A DNA stretch of 30,347 nt from a virus, in the IMG/VR virus record IMGVR_UViG_3300023116_007351, positions 1 through 30,347 of that record. The stretch is one strand, 5' to 3'. Shown here piece after piece: positions 1 through 9,100 of the stretch. The position numbers were made by a program, and so were the translations under genes. Numbering within the stretch: position 1 is the stretch's first letter; every line of letters begins with the position of its first letter. The notes under the pieces are model-generated. The model did not search any database. It saw nothing but the letters and a program-made list of their open reading frames with translations, and was not told the DNA's origin.

Positions 1-1877
1 AAATCTTCTGCTGCCTTTTCTTCACCATCTGCCCCATCAGCGGGCGCAGCCTCCATGACTTCTTCCGTGGATGTTTTCCAGTCCTCAGGAATCATATCTT
101 CCCGCTTCAGTTCCTTGGCCCGCTTCATAATGTGCTCTTTTGCGGAATCAGGATCAGCCGCCCGCCCAAACGCCTGAACTGCGTTGGCTAAATCCGCTTC
201 ATCCGCAATTGGGAATGATCCATCTTCTAAAGCTTCTCCAGAGGCCGCCATTTCTTCACGCTGCTCCCGAGAGTACAAGCGCTTAATTGCAAGCTCAGCT
301 TCCAGCGCCTTGATCTCATCTTCTTCGGACAACTCCATCGGCTCAGAATAGCTGTACTCGTCATAGCCAAGCACCTTACCGTCAGCTGAAACAAAAACAT
401 CAAAGCTCTTCTCTTCAGAGTCTGCTTCGACTACATAGACATCTTGCTCAGCGTACACATCCACTGTAATAGACATTGCCTCAGCCTTAAAGCCTAGCTG
501 ATCAACCGCATCCAGAGCAAGCTTTTCAGCCGTTGCTTTAGAAATAATATCAACTGGTTCAGCCGACTTGCTTTCCAGCGAACTCTCATTCAGACGTAGC
601 CACCCCAACTCATCGCCGTCGCCAGTCAAAAATACTTCAATAAGCGAACCATCTTCACGCTTCACATCAACAACAAACACGTCGTCGTTGGATGAGTAGC
701 CAGATCCGATAATTTCAGAATTAAGGTACGCTTCCTTAACCTGGGCTTCAATGTCTGCTAGCCCTGGAAGGCCGTCTTGAGATGCGCAACCGCCTGTACA
801 AAAACCACAAGATTCAGAAACAGACTTGCGCTGGTAGCCACAAAGGAATTCTTCCTTGGCTGGCATTGCCATTCCGCCTGCTGCCGGTGGGGCGGCAGCA
901 GCGGGAGCGGGAGCGGGAGCAGGTGCAGCTTCGGGTTCGTCTGGTTTAGCAGCAGCACTTAACTCCATCCACTCATCATGAGTAGCGCAAGGCATCCACA
1001 TAGCGCCAGCCCGGTGCGTCCCTGCGCAACCAAGCTCAGCAGCCCGTGCTTCTGCCGCCTCTGCGGAGGCAAACACGTCCTCAGCATCGTCACCGCCCTC
1101 AGCCGCCTTTTCGCCAGTGTCATCTCCACCCTTGCGCATAGCGGAAATTTCCATAGGACTCCTGCGACGATACCGCATACCGTAACCCTTACCCGTGCCT
1201 TCCTCAAAAACATCTACAGGCTGGAAAGCCCCCTTTGCATCTTCATCCAAAGACGCAAATTCTTCCTCTTCAATAAGCTCACCATCTTCTACCATCTCCT
1301 TGAACCGAATATCGGTCAAGAAAATTGAAGGAGCCTTTTCTTCTTCCTCAACGGCTTCCTCCATAGGGGCACGCATGCGAGCCAAAATGTCAGCAGCCCT
1401 TTTGCTGAGCAACTGTTCCGCAACAGGGTCAGATGTATCATCAACCTTTTCCTCAGTAGCTTCTACCTCTTCAGTCTTCTCTTCAAAGTCCTCTGGTTCA
1501 TCCGACTTTTCTTCAGGTACCTCAGTATCTTCATCAGTCTCAGTCTTTTCCTCAACCTCAAGAGCTTCTTCAACATCTTCGATGTCATCAGCCTTAAAGC
1601 GGTATGCCCACCCCATCGGCTCTTCGCCCTTCTCATCAAGAATCTCTACAAGCTCATAGCTCTTTTGGTCATCCTCATCAAGATCAGCAAACGCTTCTTC
1701 CGAAAGAAGGTCTCCAGTTTCCAAAGACTCCTTAAACCGAATATCAGTCATAAACACGGACGGAGCGCCCTTGCGGACCTCATCCATATGCACACCCTTT
1801 TCATCACCCTCAGAGGGCTCCATTGCAGCGCTCAATTCCTCAAACCGCTGAAGATCTTCATCAAAGTTTTCACTCAT
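1..1877 (-). CDS. Acidic phage head-associated protein, 3' end cut by the window edge
   Basis: The frame is open from the ATG at 1877 to the left edge (625 codons seen), preceded by the Shine-Dalgarno CAGGAG. The protein is very acidic, with two copies of a module at about residues 39-95 and 183-240 that begin PSVFMTDIRFKE and PSIFLTDIRFKE, separated by a Glu-rich linker. Residues 282-303 carry GCAGTH...MPCATHDEW, a motif also present in the upstream protease. An Ala/Pro stretch (316-333) precedes a Cys cluster C346-x10-C-x2-C-x3-C. The last part (about 555-600, FPIADEADLANAVQAFGR) resembles a short helical domain often seen in phage head and protease proteins. It is the last gene seen in the head block, where a scaffold or capsid would be expected; the major capsid protein probably lies beyond the edge. 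Function is unassigned. Confidence 0.85.
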   Translation of the reverse strand, partial: MSENFDEDLQRFEELSAAMEPSEGDEKGVHMDEVRKGAPSVFMTDIRFKESLETGDLLSEEAFADLDEDDQKSYELVEILDEKGEEPMGWAYRFKADDIEDVEEALEVEEKTETDEDTEVPEEKSDEPEDFEEKTEEVEATEEKVDDTSDPVAEQLLSKRAADILARMRAPMEEAVEEEEKAPSIFLTDIRFKEMVEDGELIEEEEFASLDEDAKGAFQPVDVFEEGTGKGYGMRYRRRSPMEISAMRKGGDDTGEKAAEGGDDAEDVFASAEAAEARAAELGCAGTHRAGAMWMPCATHDEWMELSAAAKPDEPEAAPAPAPAPAAAAPPAAGGMAMPAKEEFLCGYQRKSVSESCGFCTGGCASQDGLPGLADIEAQVKEAYLNSEIIGSGYSSNDDVFVVDVKREDGSLIEVFLTGDGDELGWLRLNESSLESKSAEPVDIISKATAEKLALDAVDQLGFKAEAMSITVDVYAEQDVYVVEADSEEKSFDVFVSADGKVLGYDEYSYSEPMELSEEDEIKALEAELAIKRLYSREQREEMAASGEALEDGSFPIADEADLANAVQAFGRAADPDSAKEHIMKRAKELKREDMIPEDWKTSTEEVMEAAPADGADGEEKAAED

Positions 1878-1906
1878 TGTTACTCCTGTATATTCTATGG
1901 AATAGC

Positions 1907-3457
1907 TTACTGAACACCCGAACCGGTGTCAATCGGTCTAGTTACTGCAATATCAACGTCGAACTTAAGCTCCGACAAGGCGATGGCAACTTTCTCCATC
2001 AACCACTCTTCCTTCATCTCATCCGTAAAGTGAATATCAACACCGGATTCACTTTTCCGAGCCACAACCGGAAGATTACCCAAAGCACGACCAAGATCCA
2101 AGGTGGCAGCCTCTCCGCACTTTACGTGGACGACCAGACCAGTTTCAGTCTTTTCGCCCTGCTCTCCTGGGCGAGCCATCGGCGCTTCGGTGAGAAACCC
2201 CTCAACTTCGCTGATGAGGGCTAGTGTTGCGTCACGAAGGTCCGATGCCCCACGTAGCTTCAACATCTCGTTGTAGGCCATGAGTAGAAGGGCCATTGGG
2301 TCTTTAAGGTACTCTGGCTTTTCTTTTGGTCTGTGCCCGTAACCCTTTTCCTCGGTGTCACATGAACAGCCAGTACCTGCACCCTTAGTTTCATCAACAT
2401 CAACATTTAAAATGTCGTCATGGGCAGGACCCCGATTTACCCCGCCGTTTTCTTCAAACTTTTTGATTGCGGCAAGATATTGTTCATGAGTATCGCAAGG
2501 AACAAATCCACCACCGTGGGTGTGATACCCAGTGCAGCCTAAAGTAATCGACCACGCCGCAGCAATCTTAGCAGTAGCAAAGGCGTACTCGTCTTCAAGA
2601 ATCCCCTTTGCGTCAGGGTCTTTGATCATCATAGAAGGAGGAGCGTCATCCCCCATAGGAGTATATGTCGTCGTTGGCTTTACCCTAGTGGGACGGCCAA
2701 CCATCATTTGTCCGTTTTCCATTGACATGGTAGCGGACCACACCATATCTTCTCCCGTTTGGAAAACAACATTATCGCCATCAATTTCCAAGATCTGAAC
2801 AGGCTTACGAAGCGCCTGCGATAGAGCCTGGCCAACTCGCTCTGACATTGCGTCCACACTATTCATAGGACCATCCTTATCGTCATCTCCAGTGTGCCAA
2901 CCCTTGGATGTGCGACCGTTTTCATCGTCTTTGACAGAGATTGTTCCAGTCAGCTGATTTGCGCCATGAAGTACCGGTGAAATCTCGTAAAGCTCTACTT
3001 CTTTCAACATGTTCGCTTGCCATACAGCGTCAAAATCTGCAACAATCGTTTTATACCCAATCGACCACTCTTGATCATTGCCATAAAAGGCCACATTGGC
3101 AAAGGCTTCTCGGCCTCTTTCGGTATTCAAATTGAACTGAACCTTAGCGTATAACCCACCAATTCCAGCATCTTTCATTTTTGCGGGAAGACGAGGATCA
3201 GACTTTGAGACTTCATAAATTTCTAAAACCTTGCCAATAGGCTGATTCCAATCATGCCCCCACACCACACGAGGCTTGCGACGCTTAAGTGAGCCGTTAA
3301 ACGCCCCAGAAACTACAATATCGCCAACTGAATCTTTGTTGCCGATACCAGAAACAAAAGCCTCAACAATTCCTTGAGCTTTATCAATGCCAATCTGACC
3401 GGAAATAGCTTTAAAGCTTGTGTCAGACGCTACATCTGTAACTTCAATGACGCTCAT
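1907..3457 (-). CDS. HK97-type prohead protease with long C-terminal extension
   Basis: Residues 20-180 match the HK97-type prohead (S78/U35) serine protease family: GDIVVSGAF, WGHDW with the probable catalytic His68, EWSIGYK with the probable catalytic Ser132, and YEISPVLHGANQLT. The family processes the capsid and scaffold during head maturation. Normal family members are about 200 residues; this one is 516, so about 330 extra residues follow, perhaps a scaffold or delta-like domain (inference). The extension holds GCTGYHTHGGGFVPCDTHEQ (307-326), a motif shared with the next gene downstream, and a CSC pair near 364-366. The start is an ATG with TAGGAG 4 nt upstream. It lies between the MuF-like gene and the acidic head protein in a normal head-gene order. 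Confidence 0.9.
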   Translation of the reverse strand: MSVIEVTDVASDTSFKAISGQIGIDKAQGIVEAFVSGIGNKDSVGDIVVSGAFNGSLKRRKPRVVWGHDWNQPIGKVLEIYEVSKSDPRLPAKMKDAGIGGLYAKVQFNLNTERGREAFANVAFYGNDQEWSIGYKTIVADFDAVWQANMLKEVELYEISPVLHGANQLTGTISVKDDENGRTSKGWHTGDDDKDGPMNSVDAMSERVGQALSQALRKPVQILEIDGDNVVFQTGEDMVWSATMSMENGQMMVGRPTRVKPTTTYTPMGDDAPPSMMIKDPDAKGILEDEYAFATAKIAAAWSITLGCTGYHTHGGGFVPCDTHEQYLAAIKKFEENGGVNRGPAHDDILNVDVDETKGAGTGCSCDTEEKGYGHRPKEKPEYLKDPMALLLMAYNEMLKLRGASDLRDATLALISEVEGFLTEAPMARPGEQGEKTETGLVVHVKCGEAATLDLGRALGNLPVVARKSESGVDIHFTDEMKEEWLMEKVAIALSELKFDVDIAVTRPIDTGSGVQ

Positions 3458-3533
3458 AACTCTCCTAAAAAGACTAGACCTACCAAAATAGCTTACACTA
3501 CAATGGCAGGCTTCAAATATGACTTTATATAAT

Positions 3534-4277
3534 TTAGTTTATTGAAAACTTAAGCACGCACCTGCAGCCAATAGTTAAATTGGGAGGGGCAAGGGGGTCC
3601 TTGGGGAACCTAATAGCAACACCATTTACAAAAAAAGGAGCACCTACCTGCACTTTATCCCCGTGGAGAGCCCTATGGCTGTCCCTAACCTTACCGTCCA
3701 ACATGGACACCCACTGCTTCATTAGGGTGCGGGATGTCGCCACCTCATTGGCTACAGCGGCATCGAAAAGACCCTGATTATAGGAACCATACACTGCAGT
3801 CTCTAAAATAAGATTTTTACGAGACGCCCGCAGTTTATTGAAAATAGACTTTATCAATGAGTACGCTAAAGCTAACTTCAAAGCAACATCCACATCACCG
3901 CCATCGCCGTCGGTCAAAACAGCCGCAGTAGTCAACGCCGACTTAATTTCTTCTTGCGTAGTATCATTGAAATTATTTACAACCACAATCTGTTGAGACC
4001 CAGCCGCTGTTTCGGTAGGCTCACTAACTTCAGAGCCATAGCCCTCTTCGACTGTATCCTCAACAGCTTTGCGATAAATATCTTGCATCAATGGAAGAAG
4101 CTTCTCGGAAACTTGTCTCAAATCAGCAGAAGTGATAATATTCTCAACTCCAGCAGAGACGCCAGCCGCTAGAATGGACTTCGACACATCCGAGTTAACA
4201 GCGGCAAGCGCTAAACGCTCCTGCTCATCAAAAATTTTATCAAGTGCAGCAGACACCCTATCTTCAAAAGAGTTCAC
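3534..4277 (-). CDS. MuF-like head morphogenesis (minor capsid) protein
   Basis: A 247-residue protein. Its C-terminal 80 residues follow the phage Mu gpF-like pattern: KQWVSMLDGKVRDSHRALHG, then a hydrophobic strand, RFPKDPLAPPN, and a final IGCRCVLKF. Proteins of this family are minor head proteins that enter the prohead with the portal. The N-terminal half is helical and polar, with a linker near residues 85-100. The assigned start is a GTG without a good Shine-Dalgarno; the frame stays open upstream into the portal gene, so coupling to portal translation is possible. It follows the portal by 35 nt, the usual order in HK97-like phages. Confidence 0.82.
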   Translation of the reverse strand: MNSFEDRVSAALDKIFDEQERLALAAVNSDVSKSILAAGVSAGVENIITSADLRQVSEKLLPLMQDIYRKAVEDTVEEGYGSEVSEPTETAAGSQQIVVVNNFNDTTQEEIKSALTTAAVLTDGDGGDVDVALKLALAYSLIKSIFNKLRASRKNLILETAVYGSYNQGLFDAAVANEVATSRTLMKQWVSMLDGKVRDSHRALHGDKVQVGAPFFVNGVAIRFPKDPLAPPNLTIGCRCVLKFSIN

Positions 4278-4312
4278 TCTATACAGAGTTTTTTCGTCCC
4301 AAGAAGAAAAGT

Positions 4313-5950
4313 CTACTTTAGCAGAAGCTTCTCCAGCTCCTTTATCTTCAAATCTAAAGGGAGGCTCTTCTCATCCTCCTCCAACTCCTCTAGCTCGCTA
4401 GGAACTTCAGATGCAGGCAACTCAATTTGCTGTGTCCCTTGAACAGACCCAAATGGTACAAACGCACCCTCCTCTGGGCTAAATTCGGTAACCTGCTCTT
4501 GCAGCGCTGCTGTGGCTTGCTGCTGCAAAGAAACCCCAGCTTCAATCTGGGGAGGCACTGCTGCGCCTGCCGCAAAACGAGCCGCTTGCTCAGGTGTCAT
4601 CGGGGGTGCGCCGTCAGCCGGTAGGGCACCTTCCATCGGCGGAGCCCCAGGCATTGGTGGGGCACCAGGAGGCACAGCCCCCTGTTCTTCGCTAACCATA
4701 GGCTTCTCCGTATTACCAACCGGAGTCAAGTTAGGATTAGACAAAAGCGAATCAGCAAGCTCTGAAACAACTTTCTTACGAGCAGACGATTCACGATACT
4801 CATTAACAGAGATAAGCCCCTGCTGGAACTCAGTCAAATTATGTCGCTCACGCTCCTGCTTCGCCAAAATCATAATAGGCACGCCACTAGTATCAAAATC
4901 CACAAAATATGTATCATCAATACGATCAAAACTGCGAGCAATTAACTGCAAATGGGGACCCATAGTCTCCATCCAAAACACCTTGCCCTCCTCGGCAGCG
5001 TTAGCAAACGTTCGACCAGATGCGTTACCAATAACTGACTCAGGCACACCAAACGCAGCAAGAATCTCTTCCTTAGAAATAGTACGCATCGCCTGATAGG
5101 CAGCATCCCGTGGGCTCGCAGCAGTGTCCACAAAATCTGCACCGTCGTCAGACGAAATCACACCCACAGCACCGGTACGGCTCAGATCACCACGGAACCT
5201 ACTGCGCAACTCTTCCTTGTCCGCCTCATCAATCTCGCTACGAAGAACCAACAACCCACCCGGGCGGCCATCGTTTAACAAGAAGTTGCGATTATAAATT
5301 TTTGCCAACGTCTCAACTTCAATCGCCATCCCCGCAGACTCCATAGGCGTCATAGACAAATACGGGTCCAAAGGATGCGGCTGACGAATCCAAATAACAT
5401 CCTCTGGCTTCAAAATCTTAGCCTGATACGCTGTAATCTTAACCTCAAACCCTTTCACAAACTTCTTTTCATCAGGAATGGGTGCAGTGTTCTGAGGGGG
5501 CAATAAATGTAGCGCAACAGGGGTACCGACACGATCTCGTACAACCTCAACAAAAACACCTCGACTGCTAAGCAGCAGCTGAGAACTAAGCCTAGACCTA
5601 AACGCCCAAGCGTTCTCACCAAGATTTGTGGTATTATTAAAAATCTTCAACAAAGGATTATCGTTAACAATCTCACCAAACGGACTGTTATCCTTACGTA
5701 AAATCATAGGCAAACTGGCTTGATTAGAAGCAATCACATTAATAGCACGGTAAACCCACGTCACCTTTGCCATAGCTTCCTTATAAGCCTTCGTTATATC
5801 CCAGCCATCAGAATAACCCTTATTCATTTGACTGTTCACCTGAACTGACGGACTATAAGAAATAGGAGCACCAACCGAAATCTTAGCAGCCTTCTCCCCC
5901 GCCCCCAACTGAGAACCTACCGCTTTATTCACCCCAGAATTCCAAGCCAT
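4313..5950 (-). CDS. HK97-family portal protein
   Basis: A 545-residue protein with the HK97 portal pattern: an N-terminal VYRAINVIASNQASLP, then FVEVVRDRVGTPVALHLLPP, an HPLDPYLSMTPMESA loop, RNFLLNDGRPGG, and the crown/stem region FGVPESVIGNASGRTFANAAE. The portal forms the dodecameric DNA entry ring at one head vertex and docks the terminase. After about residue 400 the chain becomes Pro/Ala/Met-rich with repeated GAPPM units, then ends in an acidic and Lys-rich tail. The ATG overlaps the stop of the small upstream gene (TAATG), with AGGGG 7 nt upstream, so the two are translationally coupled. Confidence 0.93.
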   Translation of the reverse strand: MAWNSGVNKAVGSQLGAGEKAAKISVGAPISYSPSVQVNSQMNKGYSDGWDITKAYKEAMAKVTWVYRAINVIASNQASLPMILRKDNSPFGEIVNDNPLLKIFNNTTNLGENAWAFRSRLSSQLLLSSRGVFVEVVRDRVGTPVALHLLPPQNTAPIPDEKKFVKGFEVKITAYQAKILKPEDVIWIRQPHPLDPYLSMTPMESAGMAIEVETLAKIYNRNFLLNDGRPGGLLVLRSEIDEADKEELRSRFRGDLSRTGAVGVISSDDGADFVDTAASPRDAAYQAMRTISKEEILAAFGVPESVIGNASGRTFANAAEEGKVFWMETMGPHLQLIARSFDRIDDTYFVDFDTSGVPIMILAKQERERHNLTEFQQGLISVNEYRESSARKKVVSELADSLLSNPNLTPVGNTEKPMVSEEQGAVPPGAPPMPGAPPMEGALPADGAPPMTPEQAARFAAGAAVPPQIEAGVSLQQQATAALQEQVTEFSPEEGAFVPFGSVQGTQQIELPASEVPSELEELEEDEKSLPLDLKIKELEKLLLK

Positions 5951-6108
5951 TATTCAGCCCCTAACAAATATCCATAAATTCCACACGCAGCGCCAGCACT
6001 TGCCAAGCCCCACCCTAAACTTAGTATACTAACACCAACGCCAATCAAAAGAATGGCCGCTACCATAAGAGAATTTGCAGCAGACGAACGTGTGAAAAAT
6101 TTTTTCAT
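5950..6108 (-). CDS. Small membrane protein, 52 residues
   Basis: This short frame encodes a basic N-terminus (MKKFFTRSSAANS), a hydrophobic stretch of about 20 residues (MVAAILLIGVGVSILSLG) and a second hydrophobic stretch ending GIYGYLLGAE. It could span the membrane once or twice. Its TAA stop shares a base with the portal ATG, and it is the first gene of the minus-strand head operon. A promoter-like sequence ends 6 nt before the ATG and there is no Shine-Dalgarno, suggesting a leaderless start. No family was recognised. A hydrophobic small protein at the head of a portal operon could also be a non-functional leader frame, but the tight coupling argues that it is translated. Confidence 0.6.
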   Translation of the reverse strand: MKKFFTRSSAANSLMVAAILLIGVGVSILSLGWGLASAGAACGIYGYLLGAE

Positions 6109-6114
6109 AGGTAT

Positions 6115-6143
6115 ACTTTACCGTTAAAACAGGTAGGAGACAA
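6115..6143 (-). promoter_or_regulatory. Promoter of the head operon, probably leaderless
   Basis: Read on the minus strand: TTGTCT (6143-6138), 17-nt spacer, TAAAGT (6120-6115), then 6 nt to the ATG at 6108. Each box matches consensus at 4 of 6 positions. It overlaps the Shine-Dalgarno region of the divergent terminase gene, so the two units share this 40-nt gap. Confidence 0.5.
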
Positions 6144-6149
6144 GCACAT

Positions 6150-9100
6150 ATGTCTACAGACGCCCAGGATTGGGAAAAAATCAGACAATACCTTGAGCCA
6201 CGACGCTCCAACTACTGGGTAGAAGAACCAAGCATAACACAAAAAGTTTTCCTCAAAACAGAAGCACAAGAAGTGCTATTCGGTGGAGCGGCCGGTGGAG
6301 GTAAGCTGATAAGCTTAGATGAAGTTTTACCAACACCCGAAGGATTTAAAAAAGTAAGAGATATAGAAGTAGGCAACACAGTATTTGGTAGAAATGGGAA
6401 AACATACACTGTCTTGGCGATGTCTGAAATCCAAAACGTACCTGGATGGAAGTTTACATTTGATGACGGTTCAACAGTAGTTACAAATGACGAACATCTA
6501 TGGTTAACATACGACGCTAAAGAGTTGGAGGCGTTAACAAAACGAAACGACACGTTTAGGACTATGCGCAGACAGAATAGGCCATCAAGAGCTACGGGCG
6601 CACAAGGCCAATATAAGTCAATTGCGGTAGCTGAGCGTAACAAAGTTGAATCTATTAAAAACCGTAAACCACCACCAACCGGTACAGTGCGTACAACGCA
6701 AGAGATTGTTGACACACTTACAGTTCGTGGAGGTCGAGCAAACCACGCTATTCCTGTAACACTCCCACTAGAACTTGCATCTATTGACCTACCCATTGAT
6801 CCATACACACTAGGAGCATGGTTGGGGGATGGGTTTTCTCGCAGCGGCACAATTTGTGGAGTAGATAAAGAAATATGGGAAAACACACCATATGCAATTA
6901 AAAGCAGCAGACCACGATCATCAGGAGAGGGTGATCCAAACTATAGAGTTGTTACTCTAGAGAACCTAACGCATTTATTAAAGGAGAACAATCTATTAAA
7001 TAACAAGCATATCCCTAATGACTACTTGTGGGCATCGGAAGAGCAACGCCTAGAATTACTGCAAGGTCTGATGGATACTGACGGTAACGTATCAAAGTCT
7101 AGTGTGGAGTTTACTAATACTAATAAGGGTTTAGTTGATGGCGTTGCGCATCTTGCTCGTTCACTTGGAATGAAGGTTAATGTTCGAGAAGGTCGTGCTA
7201 AGCTTTACGGTCAAGACTGTGGTCCCAAGTGGATGGTAAAATTTGCTGCAAATAGAATAGTGTTTAAACTTCCAAGAAAAGCTGAATCACAATCTATCGC
7301 AACACGTCGTACAAACAACTTCCGCTACATAAAGAAAGCAGAAAGAGTTGAAGCAACCGATATGCGCTGCTTTAAAGTATCCGCACCAGATGAACTGTTC
7401 CTCTGCACAGAAAACTTAATCCCAACACACAACTCCTCCGCACTAATTATGGCCGCATTACAGTACGTGGACGTGCCAGGCTACTCAGCTATTCTCTTCC
7501 GTAGAACATACGCCGACCTTGCACTTCCCGGCGCTCTGATGGACAGGTTCAGGGACTGGATTATGCAATATGATGATGTGCATTGGAACGCCAACCAGTA
7601 CACTGCCACATTCCCATCGGGAGCTAGAATCACATTCGGTTACCTAAATAACGTCAACGACTATCTACGGTACAAAGGCCCGCTCGCACCTGATACAGAA
7701 GTTATGACAGATAATGGCTGGAAACGAATAGATGAAATTCAAGTTGGTGAAAAAGTTGCATCTATGGACCCTGAAACTAGAACATGGGATTACAAAGGTG
7801 TGACGCACGTATGGGAGTATGACGTTGATGAACCACTATATTCTCCAAGACCAGGATCAGACGTATCTTTTGCATCTACGGGTGATCACACATGGTGGGT
7901 ATCCACACAACGTCGAAAAGATTTAAAAAAGTATAGAACTGAAGACCTACCTAAAGTTGCAAGATTTCCACAGGCTGCTATGTTTTCTGGTGGGATAAAT
8001 CCCGGTGCAGCGCTATTTCCTGGATCAAGTAGGGGACATCAAAGAAGTAAAGATTTAGTCTTTACTGCCGAGGATTGGGCGGCGTTCATTGGGTGGTACA
8101 TCGCAGAAGGGTGTACATCTGGTGGAGAAATACACATTGCGTTACACGACAAACGCTCACGTCAAGAGAAAGATAATTTGAAATTAATTATTGAAAGGTC
8201 GGGCGGGCATGTGTACGACAATCCTAGATACTTGCAGACAAGTAATAAAAAACTTGCACAATGGTTAGACGAAAATACTGGTAAAGGAGCGCACAACAAA
8301 CGTATACCCGACGAAGTTTTTACATGGACATCTGATCTAACAAGAGTGCTACTGCAATCTCTTGTGGAGGGTGATGGGACATGGAGAACCCCGGAAAGTG
8401 CTCATTACGTAACAGTGTCTAAGCAACTAGCCGACGATGTGATGCGACTTGCCCAACACTGCGGATTTAGGGCAACACTTGATGTACGTCAAGATTCCAC
8501 AGTAACACCAGACGGTAAAAAGCGTCGTGTAACAGCATACCATGTTTATTTGCTTTACAAAGTTGGAATGGATACTGGAATCAGCTTAAACATTGACAAT
8601 CAGCCGCTTGTTGCCACTCCTTACAAGGGGAAAGTATACTGTCTTACAGTACCACCATACCACACATTCCTAACACGCCACAATGGTAGGGTTGTATGGA
8701 CTGGTAACTCGGAGTTTCAATTCATCGGAATGGATGAGGTTACAGAAATCCGAGAGTCAGACTACCGCTACATGTTCTCCCGTCTCAGGCGTCCTGCCAG
8801 TGGGCCGTTGTCTCAAGTGCCGCTGCGTATGAGGGCGGCGACGAACCCGGCACCAAACTGGGTTAGGCAGCGCTTTCTCGTGGAAGGCGAGAAAACCGGT
8901 CGCATATTTATCCCATCTATGCTGACCGACAACCCTGGCATTGATCCAGACTCGTACCGGGCAGTTCTTCAAGAGCTTGACCCCGTAGAGCGCAAACGAT
9001 TAGAGTTTGGTGACTGGTGGTCAACTGCATTGGGCTCCATGTTTGACCGCACATCTTTTGAAGTCATTGACTTCACAGAAATACCATCATTTAGCAAAGA

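Noticed and set aside
1195-1659. Plus-strand Ser-rich frame
   Set aside because: It mirrors the Glu/Asp-rich codons of the acidic head protein on the minus strand, which has a start, a Shine-Dalgarno and domain repeats.
4277-4330. Programmed frameshift joining portal and MuF-like protein
   Set aside because: The downstream frame is open through the junction, but no convincing slippery heptamer was seen and the MuF-like gene has its own GTG.
4512-5096. Plus-strand frame of 194 residues opposite the portal gene
   Set aside because: Shadow of the portal C-terminal Pro/Ala region; the portal motifs are on the minus strand.
6212-6886. Minus-strand frame of 224 residues opposite intein 1
   Set aside because: Shadow of the terminase/intein reading frame, which has clear motifs.
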